DNA of 64,000 bases, from positions 7,377 to 71,376 of the forward strand of contig NZ_DAOKZA010000019.1 of assembly GCF_035325925.1 (NCBI RefSeq). Reading direction: 5' to 3'. A program made the position numbers and the translations under genes. Under the pieces are notes generated by a model, which was not told the origin of the DNA, did no database searches, and saw only the letters and a list, made by a program, of their open reading frames with translations. The DNA comes from Calidifontimicrobium sp035325925 (lineage in GTDB: Bacteria; Pseudomonadota; Gammaproteobacteria; Burkholderiales; Burkholderiaceae_C). Below are positions 26,666-36,033 of this stretch, one piece after another (position 1 is the first letter of the stretch; every line of letters begins with the position of its first letter).

Positions 26666-27933
26666 CGCACTCTCTCGATCTCGGCGCCCAGCGCGCGCAG
26701 CTTGACTTCCATGCGGTCGTAGCCGCGGTCGAGGTGGTAGATGCGGTCGACGACGGTTTCGCCGTCGGCCACCAGGGCGGCGATCACCAGGCTCGCCGAC
26801 GCGCGCAGGTCGGTCGCCATCACCGTCGCGCCCGACAGCCGTTCGACGCCGTGCACGACGGCCGTGTGCCCGTCGACCTCGATCCTCGCGCCCAGACGCG
26901 CCAGTTCGTTGACGTGCATGAAGCGGTTCTCGAAGATCGTCTCGGTGACGCGCGACGTGCCGTCGGCGATGCAGTCGAGCACCATCATCTGCGCCTGCAT
27001 GTCGGTCGGGAACGCCGGGTACTCGCTGGTGCGGAAGCTCACCGGCCTGGGGCGCGACGCCATGCGCACGTCGATGAACCCATCGCCCGCCTCGACCGTG
27101 ACGCCGGCGTCGCGCAGCTTGTCGATCACCGCGTCCAGGTGGTCGGCACGTGCGCCGTGCAGCCGCGCGTGCCCGCCGGCGGCGCCGACTGCACACAGGA
27201 AGGTGCCGGTCTCGATGCGGTCGGGGATGATCGGGTGCGGCGCACGCGGGGCGTGCAGCGCGTCTACACCCTGCACGCGGATGCGGCTGCCGCCGTGCCC
27301 GTCGATGACCGCCCCCATCGCGATCAGCAACTCGGCGAGGTCGACCACCTCCGGCTCCTGCGCCGCGTTCTCGAGCACCGTCTCGCCGCGGGCCAGCGCG
27401 GCGGCCATCAGCAGGTTCTCGGTGCCGGTCACGGTGACCATGTCGGTGGCGATGCGCGCGCCACGCAGCCCGCCCGCCGGCGCCCTGGCGACGATGTAGC
27501 CGTGCTCGACGGCGATCTCGGCGCCCATCGCCTGCAGCCCCTTGATGTGCTGGTCGACCGGGCGCGAGCCGATCGCGCAGCCACCCGGCAGCGACACGCG
27601 CGCGGTGCCGCAGCGCGCCAGCAGGGGCCCGAGCACCAGCACCGACGCACGCATCGTCTTCACCAGGTCGTAAGGCGCCTCGGGTGCGGCGATGTGCCCG
27701 GCGTCGAGCGTCACCCGCTCGCGGCTGGCATCGTCGCGGGTCACGCGCACGCCCATGTGCGTCAACAGCCTGAGCATGGTTGCGACGTCCTGCAGCCGCG
27801 GCACGTTGTCCAGCGTCAGCGGCTCGGCGCTCAGCAGCGCGGCGCAGAGGTCGGGCAGCGCGGCATTCTTCGCGCCCGAGATGCGGATCTCGCCTTCGAG
27901 GCGGCGGCCGCCGCGGATCAGCAGTTTGTCCAT
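26662..27933 (-). CDS. murA: UDP-N-acetylglucosamine 1-carboxyvinyltransferase MurA
   Basis: 423 residues. Transfers enolpyruvate to UDP-GlcNAc, the first committed peptidoglycan step. Lys22-Asn23 (ISGAKNAALP) and catalytic Cys119 in PGGCAIGSRP, the fosfomycin target residue, are present. ATG 27933 (MDKLLIRGG) is chosen over an upstream start that adds a Pro/Arg leader. Sits between bolA and hisG, as in most betaproteobacteria. Confidence 0.96.
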   Translation of the reverse strand: MDKLLIRGGRRLEGEIRISGAKNAALPDLCAALLSAEPLTLDNVPRLQDVATMLRLLTHMGVRVTRDDASRERVTLDAGHIAAPEAPYDLVKTMRASVLVLGPLLARCGTARVSLPGGCAIGSRPVDQHIKGLQAMGAEIAVEHGYIVARAPAGGLRGARIATDMVTVTGTENLLMAAALARGETVLENAAQEPEVVDLAELLIAMGAVIDGHGGSRIRVQGVDALHAPRAPHPIIPDRIETGTFLCAVGAAGGHARLHGARADHLDAVIDKLRDAGVTVEAGDGFIDVRMASRPRPVSFRTSEYPAFPTDMQAQMMVLDCIADGTSRVTETIFENRFMHVNELARLGARIEVDGHTAVVHGVERLSGATVMATDLRASASLVIAALVADGETVVDRIYHLDRGYDRMEVKLRALGAEIERVR

Positions 27934-28021
27934 GGGCCGGTGGCAGCGCGGCGGCGGCCTCGGCACGGACTCGCGGACGCGGCGCCGTGCGTCGCCCGCC
28001 GCGCACGCCGCGCGGCGAGCT

Positions 28022-28303
28022 TCAGTGGTGGCAGGGGGGTGCGCCGGGGGGCGCCGGGCGGTCTTGTTCGGCCCATTCGGCCGGCGTCAACGTCTTCATC
28101 GACAGCGCGTGAATCTGTTCACGCATTCTATCGCCCAGCGCCGCGTAGACCTGCTGGTGCCGCGCCACGCGCGAGCGGCCCTCGAACGCGGCGGAGACGA
28201 TGGTCGCGAAAAAGTGGCGCCCGTCGCCCTCGACTTCGAGGTGCTCGCAAGGCAGTCCGGCGGCAAGATACGCGCGGACGTCGGAAGCGGTCGGTTCGGC
28301 CAT
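28022..28303 (-). CDS. BolA/IbaG family protein
   Basis: 93 residues. The BolA core is CEHLEVEGDGRHFFATIVSAAFEGRSRVARHQQVYAALGD; a C-terminal tail holds Pro/His/Cys residues. IbaG-type BolA proteins partner with monothiol glutaredoxin in iron-sulfur handling, and the gene usually precedes murA, as here. Position suggests IbaG rather than BolA proper. TAGAAT lies 10 nt before the ATG. Confidence 0.88.
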   Translation of the reverse strand: MAEPTASDVRAYLAAGLPCEHLEVEGDGRHFFATIVSAAFEGRSRVARHQQVYAALGDRMREQIHALSMKTLTPAEWAEQDRPAPPGAPPCHH

Positions 28304-28381
28304 GATGCACTCGATTCTACGGGCTGACCCCCGAGCCGGCCGCTGGCGCCGCAGATCACCCCAATACCCCCCGGAGGCCCC

Positions 28382-28972
28382 ATGGATTCCGCCACCCTCG
28401 GCCTGGTAATGGTCGCCGCCATCGTGGCCTGGGCGGTGTGGGTCTACAACCGGCTGGTGCGGCTGCGCAACGAGATCGGCAACGCGTTCGCGCAGATCGA
28501 CGTGCAGCTCAAGCGCCGCTACGACCTGGTGCCCAACCTGGTCGAGGTCGCGCGCAAGTACCTGCAGCACGAGCGCGACACGCTCGAGGCCGTGACCCGG
28601 GCGCGCAACACCGCGCGCGCGGCCGCCGACCGCGCGCAGCAGGCGCCGGCCGACGGCGATCGCATCGCCGCGCTGGCCGCCGCCGACGGCGTACTCGGTG
28701 GGGCGCTGGCGCGACTGATGGCCGTCGTCGAGGCCTACCCCGAGCTGAAGGCCGACCGCACGATGCGCGAGCTCGCCGAGGAGCTCACGCACACCGAGAA
28801 CCGTGTCGCGTTCGCGCGCCAGGCGTTCAACGACGCGGTGCTCGACCACAACAACGCGGCGCAGCACTTCCCGTCGCTGGTCGTCGCGCAGCTCACGGGC
28901 TTTCGACCCGCGGCGATGCTCGACGCCACCGCCAGCGACGAGGAACGCCGCGCGGTGCGCGTGCAGTTCTGA
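28382..28972 (+). CDS. lemA: LemA family membrane protein
   Basis: 196 residues. One N-terminal transmembrane helix (about 5-22), then the LemA antiparallel helix bundle with YNRLVRLRNEIGNAFAQIDVQLKRRYDLVPNLV, a near-perfect family signature. GGAGG stands 4 nt before ATG. LemA proteins are often paired with membrane peptidases or TPM proteins; here an M48 peptidase gene follows after 33 nt. Exact role unknown. It is divergent from the bolA gene. Confidence 0.92.
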   Translation: MDSATLGLVMVAAIVAWAVWVYNRLVRLRNEIGNAFAQIDVQLKRRYDLVPNLVEVARKYLQHERDTLEAVTRARNTARAAADRAQQAPADGDRIAALAAADGVLGGALARLMAVVEAYPELKADRTMRELAEELTHTENRVAFARQAFNDAVLDHNNAAQHFPSLVVAQLTGFRPAAMLDATASDEERRAVRVQF

Positions 28973-29005
28973 CCCGCCGCGCCTTCGACGCCCCTTACGC
29001 AGGCG

Positions 29006-30934
29006 ATGCGTTTCCGTCGCCACCAGGAGGCCGCGCAGGCGAGCACGCGGCAGCTCGTCGCGCTATTCGCGCTGGTGGTGCTCGCGCTGGTCGTCGCGGT
29101 GAACCTGACGCTGATGCTGGCGTACCGGCTGACCGCGCCCTGGACCCAAGGCTATCCCGACTGGTTCTTCGCCACCAACACCGCGCTGGTGCTGCTGTAC
29201 GTGCTCGGCGGCTGCGCGGTCGAATCGCTGCGCCTGCGCGAGGGCGGTGCCCACGTCGCGCGGCTCGCGGGCGCGCGCGAGGCGGGCCGGCACGATCCGC
29301 TCGAACGAAGGCTGGCCCACGTCGTCGCCGAGATGTCGATCGCCGCGAACACCCGGCCGCCCGCGGCCTGGGTGCTGCCGCGCGAGGATGCGATCAACGC
29401 CTTCGCCGCCGGCTGGAGCGCCGACGATGCGGTCGTCGCGGTCACGCGCGGCGCGCTCGAGCGGCTCGACCGCGCCGAGCTGCAGGGCGTGGTCGCGCAC
29501 GAGCTGAGTCACCTGGTGCACGGCGACACGACGCTCAACATGCGGCTGATCGGCATGGTCTGGGGGTTGCGGCTGCTGTTCGACCTCGGACGCCGGCTCA
29601 CCGAAGCCGACCAGCACGGCCGGCGCCACCTCGGCGTGCTGTTCGGTCTGGCGCTGATGGCGGTCGGCGCGCTCGGCTGGGCCGCCGGGCGGCTGCTGCA
29701 GGCCGCGGTGTCGCGCCAGCGCGAGTACCTCGCAGACGCGTCGGCGGTGAAGTACGCGCGCCAGGTCGCCGGGCTCGGCGGCGCGCTGCGCAAGATCGCC
29801 GACCAGCAACGCACGCACGCCGACCGCCTGTCGGCGCGCACCGGCGCGCTGGCGCACCTGTTCCTGGTCGCGCACCCGCAGTGGGCTGGGTGGACGACGC
29901 ACCCACCGCTGTCGGAGCGCATCCGCCGCCTGTACGGACGCCCGATGCCCGGGCTGAGCGCCGACGTGCTGCCACCGCCGTCCGACGACCCGCCGCTGCC
30001 GATGACCGGCCTGGCCTGCGGGACCGGCGTGACGACGGCCGCCGGGCACGACGCCGCACCGCCCGAGGCGGCGCGCCACGACCCCGTGCAGCGCCCGCAG
30101 CTGGCCACCGCCGCCGAGCAGCGGCGCGCGCGCGAAGCCGAGGCGCTGGCGCGCATCGGGCGCTGGCGCGGCCCAGGCGAGCTGCGCGCGGCGCTGCTGA
30201 CGCTGCTGCGCCCGGGCGGCGCGGCGCCGCCGGCGTCGGCCTGGCACGCGATGCCGCCGGCGTCGGCCGCCGCGATGCAGGCCGACCTCGCGGCGCTGGC
30301 GCCGGACGCGCGCCTCGCGGCGTTCGACGCGCTGGCGCGCCGTGCCGCCGGCTGGCCGGGCGCGCGGCGGCGCGCGCTGCTCGACGAGGCGCGCGACGCC
30401 GCGACGACGCCCGCGGTCGCGCTGCGCTGGGCGCTGCTGCGCCACCGCCTGCGCGCGCGTGTGCTGGCGTTCCGCGGCGCGGGTGACCGCGCGACGCTGG
30501 CGGCCTGCGCCGACGACATCGCGATCGCCACCGACGTGCTGGCCGACGTGCTCGGCCTCGACAGCCGGCACGCCGCGCGCTGGGCGCGCCACGCCAAGTC
30601 GGCGCTGCGCCTGCTCGACCGGCGCGTCGCGCCGCCCACCCGCCGCCGGGCCTGGCGTGCGCTGCTGCGCCTGCAGCGGCTGCCCGCGCTGCAACGGCCG
30701 CTGCCGGTGCGTGCCTGGGTGCAGGCCTGGGCCGACGAGCCGGCGCTGGCCGCGTCGGACGACGCTGCCGCGGCGCTGATCGCCGCGGCGGCGTTGCTCG
30801 AGGTGCCGATGCCGCCGGCGCTGGTGGCACGCCTGCCCGCCGGCTTCGCCGCCCTCGACGACGGATCGGCGCCGGCGCGGCGCGTCGAACCCCTGCCCAC
30901 CAAGGCGTCGCCGGGCCGCCCCAAGACGACTTGA
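29006..30934 (+). CDS. M48 (HtpX-like) membrane metallopeptidase with long C-terminal extension
   Basis: 642 residues. Two N-terminal membrane helices (about 17-40 and 55-72). Zinc motif HELSH is at 165-169, a further membrane helix at about 208-232, and the third zinc ligand Glu240 in REYLADASAVKYAR. That completes a HtpX-like peptidase of about 310 residues. The next 330 residues are Ala/Arg-rich and helical, with no domain I recognise. It is likely to act on membrane proteins and to work with the adjacent LemA protein. It ends 45 nt from the convergent exporter gene. Confidence 0.88.
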   Translation: MRFRRHQEAAQASTRQLVALFALVVLALVVAVNLTLMLAYRLTAPWTQGYPDWFFATNTALVLLYVLGGCAVESLRLREGGAHVARLAGAREAGRHDPLERRLAHVVAEMSIAANTRPPAAWVLPREDAINAFAAGWSADDAVVAVTRGALERLDRAELQGVVAHELSHLVHGDTTLNMRLIGMVWGLRLLFDLGRRLTEADQHGRRHLGVLFGLALMAVGALGWAAGRLLQAAVSRQREYLADASAVKYARQVAGLGGALRKIADQQRTHADRLSARTGALAHLFLVAHPQWAGWTTHPPLSERIRRLYGRPMPGLSADVLPPPSDDPPLPMTGLACGTGVTTAAGHDAAPPEAARHDPVQRPQLATAAEQRRAREAEALARIGRWRGPGELRAALLTLLRPGGAAPPASAWHAMPPASAAAMQADLAALAPDARLAAFDALARRAAGWPGARRRALLDEARDAATTPAVALRWALLRHRLRARVLAFRGAGDRATLAACADDIAIATDVLADVLGLDSRHAARWARHAKSALRLLDRRVAPPTRRRAWRALLRLQRLPALQRPLPVRAWVQAWADEPALAASDDAAAALIAAAALLEVPMPPALVARLPAGFAALDDGSAPARRVEPLPTKASPGRPKTT

Positions 30935-30979
30935 TCCCCGCGGGGGACGGGCCCGGGCGCAGCCCGGCCGCGTGGGTGC

Positions 30980-31750
30980 TCAGTGACGCAGCTTGTAGCC
31001 GCCGGCCAGCAGGCGCAGCGTCAGCGCCGCGACCGCGGCGAACGCGACACCGACCACCGCGAGGCTGGTCCACGGCGACACGTCGCTGACGCCGAAGAAG
31101 CCGGCGCGGAAGCCGTCGACCAGGTAGAAGAACGGGTTCAGGTGGCTGACCTCGAGCCAGAACGGCGGCAGGCCTTGCACCGAATAGAACACCCCGCTGA
31201 GCATGGTCAGCGGCATCACGATGAAGTTCTGGAACGCCGCCATCTGGTCGAACTTCTCGGCCCACAGCCCGGCAATCAGGCCCAGCGAGCCCATCAGTGC
31301 GGCGCCGAGCGCGGCGAAGACGACGATCCACAGCGGCTGCTCGAAGCGGATCGGCGCGAACCACAGGGTGATCGCGAACACGCCCAGTCCGACGGTGAGA
31401 CCGCGCACCATCGACGCGCCGACGTAGGCCACGTACCAGGCCCAGTGCGACAGCGGCGTGACCAGCAGGAACACCAGGTTGCCGGTGATCTTGCTCTGGA
31501 TCAGCGAGCTGCTGCTGTTGGCGAACGCGTTCTGCAGCACGCTCATCATGATCAGCCCGGGGATCAGGAAGCTGGTGTAGCCCACGCCGGGAAACACCTC
31601 GACGCGCCCCTCCAGGACGTGGCCGAAGATCAGCAGGTACAGCACCGAGGTGAGCACCGGTGCGCCGACGGTCTGGAACGCGACCTTCCAGAAACGCAGC
31701 ACCTCCTTGTAGAACAGCGTGCGCGCGCCCGCCAGCCGGATCGTCGTCAT
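30980..31750 (-). CDS. ABC-2 type exporter permease (YadH-like)
   Basis: 256 residues with six predicted membrane segments and the ABC-2 signature region LNPFFYLVDGFRAGFFG near the C terminus. It overlaps the ATPase gene by ATGA (31747-31750), so the two form one exporter. Substrate unknown; YadGH-type exporters often lie near mla and bolA genes in betaproteobacteria. Confidence 0.9.
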   Translation of the reverse strand: MTTIRLAGARTLFYKEVLRFWKVAFQTVGAPVLTSVLYLLIFGHVLEGRVEVFPGVGYTSFLIPGLIMMSVLQNAFANSSSSLIQSKITGNLVFLLVTPLSHWAWYVAYVGASMVRGLTVGLGVFAITLWFAPIRFEQPLWIVVFAALGAALMGSLGLIAGLWAEKFDQMAAFQNFIVMPLTMLSGVFYSVQGLPPFWLEVSHLNPFFYLVDGFRAGFFGVSDVSPWTSLAVVGVAFAAVAALTLRLLAGGYKLRH

Positions 31751-32658
31751 GCGTGCTGCGCCGATTGCATGATCTCGATGAACACGTCCTCGAGATCGGC
31801 GCGGCCGATCTCGAGGTCCTCGACGCGCACGCCGGCGCCGCGCAGGCGCGCCAGGATGGCCTCGACCTCGGCCGCGTCGTGCGCGCTGATCTGCGCGATG
31901 CGCCCGGTCACGCGAGCGTGCGCGGCCACTTCGGGCGGCAGCGCGTCGTCGGTCTTGAAGCGCAGCATCGTGCTCGCGGTGCCAGCCAGCAGCGCCGAGG
32001 TACGGTCCAGCGCGACCACGCGGCCGAGCTTGAGCATCGCGATGCGCCCGCACAGCGCCTCGGCCTCCTCGAGGTAGTGCGTGGTCAGCAGCACCGTGTG
32101 GCCGGCCTTGTTGAGCCGCGCGACGAACTGCCACAGCGTCTGCCGCAGCTCGACGTCGACGCCGGCGGTCGGCTCGTCGAGCACGATCACCGGCGGGCGG
32201 TGCACCAGCGCCTGCGCCACCAGCACGCGGCGCTTCATGCCACCCGAGAGCTGGCGCATGTTCGCGTCGGCCTTGTCGGACAGGCCCAGGCCCTCGAGCA
32301 GTTCGCCGATCCACGCGTCGTTGCCGCGCACGCCGAAGTAGCCGCTCTGGATGCGCAGCGTCTCGCGCACGCTGAAGAACGGATCGAACACCAGTTCCTG
32401 CGGCACGATGCCCAGAGCGTGACGCGCCGCGGCGTAGTCGGCAACCACGTCGTGGCCCATCACCGTGACGCGCCCTCCGCTGGCGCGCGCCAGTCCGGCG
32501 AGGATCGAGATCAGCGTCGTCTTGCCCGCGCCGTTGGGCCCGAGCAGGCCGAAGAACTCGCCGCGCCCGATGTCGAAGCTCACGTCGTCGAGCGCCTTCA
32601 GCGGCCCGCGCGCACTGCGGTAGACCTTGCTGACGTGCTCGAAGCGGACGGCGGGCAT
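31747..32658 (-). CDS. ABC exporter ATP-binding protein (YadG-like)
   Basis: 303 residues. Walker A GPNGAGKTT at 40-48, Q-loop in VPQELVFDPFFSV, signature LSGGMKRR, Walker B VIVLDEPTAGVD, His switch in TTHYLEEAE. The C-terminal 80 residues are an extension typical of drug/lipid export ATPases. Pairs with the permease gene it overlaps. Confidence 0.92.
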   Translation of the reverse strand: MPAVRFEHVSKVYRSARGPLKALDDVSFDIGRGEFFGLLGPNGAGKTTLISILAGLARASGGRVTVMGHDVVADYAAARHALGIVPQELVFDPFFSVRETLRIQSGYFGVRGNDAWIGELLEGLGLSDKADANMRQLSGGMKRRVLVAQALVHRPPVIVLDEPTAGVDVELRQTLWQFVARLNKAGHTVLLTTHYLEEAEALCGRIAMLKLGRVVALDRTSALLAGTASTMLRFKTDDALPPEVAAHARVTGRIAQISAHDAAEVEAILARLRGAGVRVEDLEIGRADLEDVFIEIMQSAQHA

Positions 32659-32754
32659 GGGGGCGCGATTCTAGGGGCGTCGAAGCGCGCGGGCATCGCC
32701 ACCGGGTTGCACCTGCTGCGAAGCCGCGTGCACATCGGCCAGAATCGCCGCACC

Positions 32755-33450
32755 ATGCCGTCGACCCGGGCGCCGAGCGCGCCGAGACCGTCCCGCACGC
32801 CGAAGGCGCCGCGGCGCACCGCCGAGCGCATCCTCGAGGTCACGCTCGACCTGTTCAACCGCTTCGGCGAACCCAACGTCAGCACCACGCTGATCTCGGC
32901 CGAGCTGAACATCAGCCCCGGCAACCTGTACTACCACTACCCGGCCAAGGACGAGCTGATCAACGCGCTGTTCGGGCGCTACGAGAAGGCGCTGGGCGAA
33001 CTGCTGCACGCCGCCGACGACGTGCGCCACGTCGAGGACGCGTGGCTGTTCTTCCACATGCTGTTCGAGCTGATCTGGCAGTACCGCTTCCTGTACCGCG
33101 ATCTCAACGACCTGCTCAGCAAGAACCGCCGCCTGGAGACGCAGTTCCAGTTCGTGCTGAAGAACAAGGCGCGCGCGGTGCGCGCGGTGCTCGACGGCCT
33201 GGGCCGCGGCGGCGCGGTGCGCATCACCGCGCGCGAGGCCGAGCCGGTGTCCACCGCGATGGTCGTCGTGCTGACCTACTGGCTGAGCTACGAATACGTG
33301 CGCGACCCGCGCCACGCGCTCGAGCCCGAGAGCGCCGGCGCGGCGCTGGCACGCGGCGCGTACCACGTGCTCAGCCTGCTGATGCCGTACCTCGACGCCG
33401 CCGAGCGCGACCACCTGCACGCGCTCGCCAGCCCGTACCGCAAGCCCTGA
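32755..33450 (+). CDS. TetR family transcription regulator
   Basis: 231 residues. A basic disordered N terminus (about 20 residues) precedes the TetR helix-turn-helix: TAERILEVTLDLFNRFG then ISPGNLYYHYPAKDELINALF. A helical ligand/dimer domain of the AcrR type follows, with many aromatics. It resembles the PhaR-independent TetR regulators found near lipid and PHA genes, but target and ligand are unknown. It is divergent from the exporter ATPase gene, which it may control. Confidence 0.88.
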   Translation: MPSTRAPSAPRPSRTPKAPRRTAERILEVTLDLFNRFGEPNVSTTLISAELNISPGNLYYHYPAKDELINALFGRYEKALGELLHAADDVRHVEDAWLFFHMLFELIWQYRFLYRDLNDLLSKNRRLETQFQFVLKNKARAVRAVLDGLGRGGAVRITAREAEPVSTAMVVVLTYWLSYEYVRDPRHALEPESAGAALARGAYHVLSLLMPYLDAAERDHLHALASPYRKP

Positions 33451-33480
33451 ACGACACACCGCCCGAGCGAGGAGACGACG

Positions 33481-34254
33481 ATGGCCAAGTGGACCGCCTT
33501 TCCCTACGACAGCGCCGCCTACCGCCACGACGCGGCGGCGCTGAAGAAGCACTGGGCCCGCCTGCACGCCGGCGATGTCGAACCCTGGCCCAGGGACGAG
33601 GCGGTGCAGGCGGCGTGGGCGCTGTTCCACGCCGGCGAGTTCCAGAAGGCCTTCGACGCCGGGCTGAAGGCCGGTGGCGACGGCATCACGGTGGCCAACA
33701 AGGCGCAGGCGATCCACGCCAACTACCTCGAGAAGAGCGAGAAGGCCAGGCTCGCGATGTTCCAGCAGGTCGCCGAGCGCGCCGAGGCGCAGCAGGCGGC
33801 CCGGCCGCAGAACCCCAACGCCTGGTACTGGTACGCGTACGCGACGGGCCGCTACAGCCAGGGCATCAGCGTGACCAAGGCGCTGGCCCAGGGGCTGGGC
33901 GGCAAGGTCAAGGCCGCGCTGGAGACCACGATCAAGCTCGCGCCGAAACACGCCGACGCGCACATCGCGCTCGGCGCGTTCCACGCCGAGGTCATCGACA
34001 AGGTCGGCAAGCTGCTCGGCAAGACGCAGGGCGCCGACGCCGCCACCGGGCTGAGGATGTACAAGGAGGCGCTGCGCCTGAACCCGACCAGCGCGATCGC
34101 GATGGTCGAGTACGCCAACGGCCTGGTCATGCTCGAGGGCGACAAGCGCATGAAGGAGGCCGAGAAGCTGTACGCCGACGCAGCGGCGTGCAAGCCGATG
34201 GACGCGATGGAGCGCCTCGACGTCGAGATGGCCAAGGCCGAGCTCGAGGACTGA
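33481..34254 (+). CDS. hypothetical helical (TPR-like) protein
   Basis: 257 residues, starting at ATG 33481 with a strong GAGGAG ribosome site 6 nt upstream, 30 nt after the TetR gene, so the two are probably co-transcribed. Low-complexity Ala/Lys-rich helices with repeat character (KAALETTIKLAPKHADAHIAL and MYKEALRLNPTSAIAMVEY are TPR-like). No signal peptide. I do not recognise a named family. Codon use is like that of its neighbours. Confidence 0.75.
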   Translation: MAKWTAFPYDSAAYRHDAAALKKHWARLHAGDVEPWPRDEAVQAAWALFHAGEFQKAFDAGLKAGGDGITVANKAQAIHANYLEKSEKARLAMFQQVAERAEAQQAARPQNPNAWYWYAYATGRYSQGISVTKALAQGLGGKVKAALETTIKLAPKHADAHIALGAFHAEVIDKVGKLLGKTQGADAATGLRMYKEALRLNPTSAIAMVEYANGLVMLEGDKRMKEAEKLYADAAACKPMDAMERLDVEMAKAELED

Positions 34255-34305
34255 TGCCCCCGGTCGCGGCGCGCTTCGCGTGCCGCCCGTCCGCGCGGGC
34301 GCCGG

Positions 34306-35895
34306 TCAGCCCTGCGGGCGCCGCCGGTGGAAGCGCACCGGCTGCGGCCTGGCCGCGCGCGGCGGCGCGCCGTGCGCGGCCAGCGTGCGGTCGAACGCCG
34401 CACCACCCTCGTCGGCCAGCGCCGCCTCGCGCGCCTCGCGCACCGCGGCGGCGCGCTCGCGCGGCGCCGACGCGCCGAACGCGAGGTGGTCGATCACGTG
34501 CAGCAACCGCTCCTTGCCGCGTTCGTTGGTGCTGCCGTAGCCCTTGATCAACCGCCCGCACCGCGCCAGTTCGTCGCCCAGCGCCCAGTGCTCGCGCGCA
34601 CCGCGCTCGACCGCGGCCAGCCAGCGCTCGATCAGCGACTGCTCCAGCGCGAAGCGGCTGCCGCGGCGCCGCCGGCCCTTCAGCGACGCGACGACGCGCA
34701 GCGCCAGTGCACCGCCGACGGTGTGCGTGCCGACCTTCATCGGCAGCGCCCAGGGCTCGCGGCCGGCGGCGCGGCGACGCGCGTCCCAGGCCAGCAGGCG
34801 CTCGGCCCATCGCTGCGGCAGCAGCGCGGCCAGTTCGGGGGCACCGGGCTTGAAGTGGTCGTACACCCTGACGAGTTCGTCGTCGCGCGCGGCCACCTCG
34901 CGTCGCACGCGCGCGGCGCGTGCGGCGCGCAGCTTCAGGTGCGCAACCCGCACGATGTCGTCGAACGCCATCCACAGCGCCAGCCAGCGCGCCGTCTCGC
35001 GTGTCAGCGCGGCGCCGAGCGTGCCGTCGGGGTCGGCGGCGCGCTCGGCGTCAAGCACGCGCCGCAGGCGCTGCAGGTACAGCGCGGCGTACGCCGCGTC
35101 CTGGTAGTCGACCAGCCGCGCGTGGCCGAGCGCGATCGTCTCGTGCGCCGGCGCCGGGAAGGCTTCGCGCACCGAAGGCGGCAGCGCGGGCGCCGGCGTC
35201 GCCGCGGGCAGCGCCGCGCGCAACACGCGATGCGCGGCCTCGCGCTGCGCGCGGCCTGCGGCGACGCGGTCCCAGGCGAGCGCGAAGCCGCGCAGGCTCG
35301 CGTCGACGCCCTTGCCGCCGCGGCGGATCGTCGACTCGTAGGCCTCGCGCGCGAACGGCAGCAGCCCGGACGCGGCCACCGCGCCGAGCATCACCGCGCT
35401 GATCACCGTGCCGGCCTCGCGCGCCAGCGCCGCCATGTCGAACACCTCGACGGCGCGCGCGTGGCGCTGCAGCGTGCCCAGCAGCGCCACGTCGTCGACG
35501 CGGCCGTCGCCGGGCTGCATCTTCTCGGCCACGGTCAGCGCGCGCGCGCTCGAGCTGATCACCATCGTGCGCTCGGCACCGACCATGCCCTGCCCGACCT
35601 GGCGCGCCGCCTCGAGCAGTTCGGACGACAGCAGCAGGTCGATCGCGCCGGGCACCGGGCTCAGGCTGAACACCGGCCGCCGGCCGCCGAGCGCGACGTC
35701 GGGCTGCGGGCAGACCTCGACGTAGTAGGTGGTGGCGCCGGTGCGCTGCGCGACCCCGGGAATCGACGTGCTCTGCGCGCTGTGCCCGCAGGCCAGCGCG
35801 GTGTCGAACAACCACTGCGACAGCACGCCACCGCCCTCGCCGCCGAGCGCGCACACGAGGATCGCGACCGGGCGGGAGGCCGACGTGTCATTCAC
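34306..35895 (-). CDS. iorB: indolepyruvate ferredoxin oxidoreductase beta subunit with C-terminal extension
   Basis: 529 residues from GTG 35895 (GGAG 9 nt upstream). The first 200 residues are the gamma-type domain of 2-oxoacid:ferredoxin oxidoreductases (ILVCALGGEGGGVLSQW, GVAQRTGATTYYVE). The remaining 330 residues are helical and Arg/Ala-rich, with KGYGSTNERGKERL, as in the long IorB forms of betaproteobacteria. With IorA it oxidatively decarboxylates aryl pyruvates such as indolepyruvate to aryl-acetyl-CoA. An upstream TTG would add 19 residues without a ribosome site. Confidence 0.88.
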   Translation of the reverse strand: MNDTSASRPVAILVCALGGEGGGVLSQWLFDTALACGHSAQSTSIPGVAQRTGATTYYVEVCPQPDVALGGRRPVFSLSPVPGAIDLLLSSELLEAARQVGQGMVGAERTMVISSSARALTVAEKMQPGDGRVDDVALLGTLQRHARAVEVFDMAALAREAGTVISAVMLGAVAASGLLPFAREAYESTIRRGGKGVDASLRGFALAWDRVAAGRAQREAAHRVLRAALPAATPAPALPPSVREAFPAPAHETIALGHARLVDYQDAAYAALYLQRLRRVLDAERAADPDGTLGAALTRETARWLALWMAFDDIVRVAHLKLRAARAARVRREVAARDDELVRVYDHFKPGAPELAALLPQRWAERLLAWDARRRAAGREPWALPMKVGTHTVGGALALRVVASLKGRRRRGSRFALEQSLIERWLAAVERGAREHWALGDELARCGRLIKGYGSTNERGKERLLHVIDHLAFGASAPRERAAAVREAREAALADEGGAAFDRTLAAHGAPPRAARPQPVRFHRRRPQG

Positions 35896-35951
35896 GGCAG
35901 GCACTCCGGCCTTGGGTCCGGCAACCCGGTGAGCGGGCGCGCCACTGTTCA

Positions 35952-36030
35952 AGCGGCCGCCGCGGGCCCGGCTTCGCCGGTCCGTCGGCGGCGCCGGTCG
36001 ACGCGGAGGCGCCGAAGGCGCTGCGGGGGG
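35952..36030 (-). repeat. dispersed GC-rich palindromic element, copy B
   Basis: Read on the minus strand it begins 4 nt after the stop of the TctC-type gene with CCCCCCGCAGCGCC, then the GCGCC/TTC/GGCGC palindrome, and ends with the CCGGC/GAA/GCCGG palindrome and GGCCGCT. Order, orientation relative to the upstream stop and both stem-loops match copy A. Confidence 0.55.
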
Positions 36031-36033
36031 CGT

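Noticed and set aside
35896..35952. Longer iorB starting at TTG 35952
   Set aside because: No ribosome site, it would overlap the dispersed palindromic element, and GTG 35895 has GGAG upstream.
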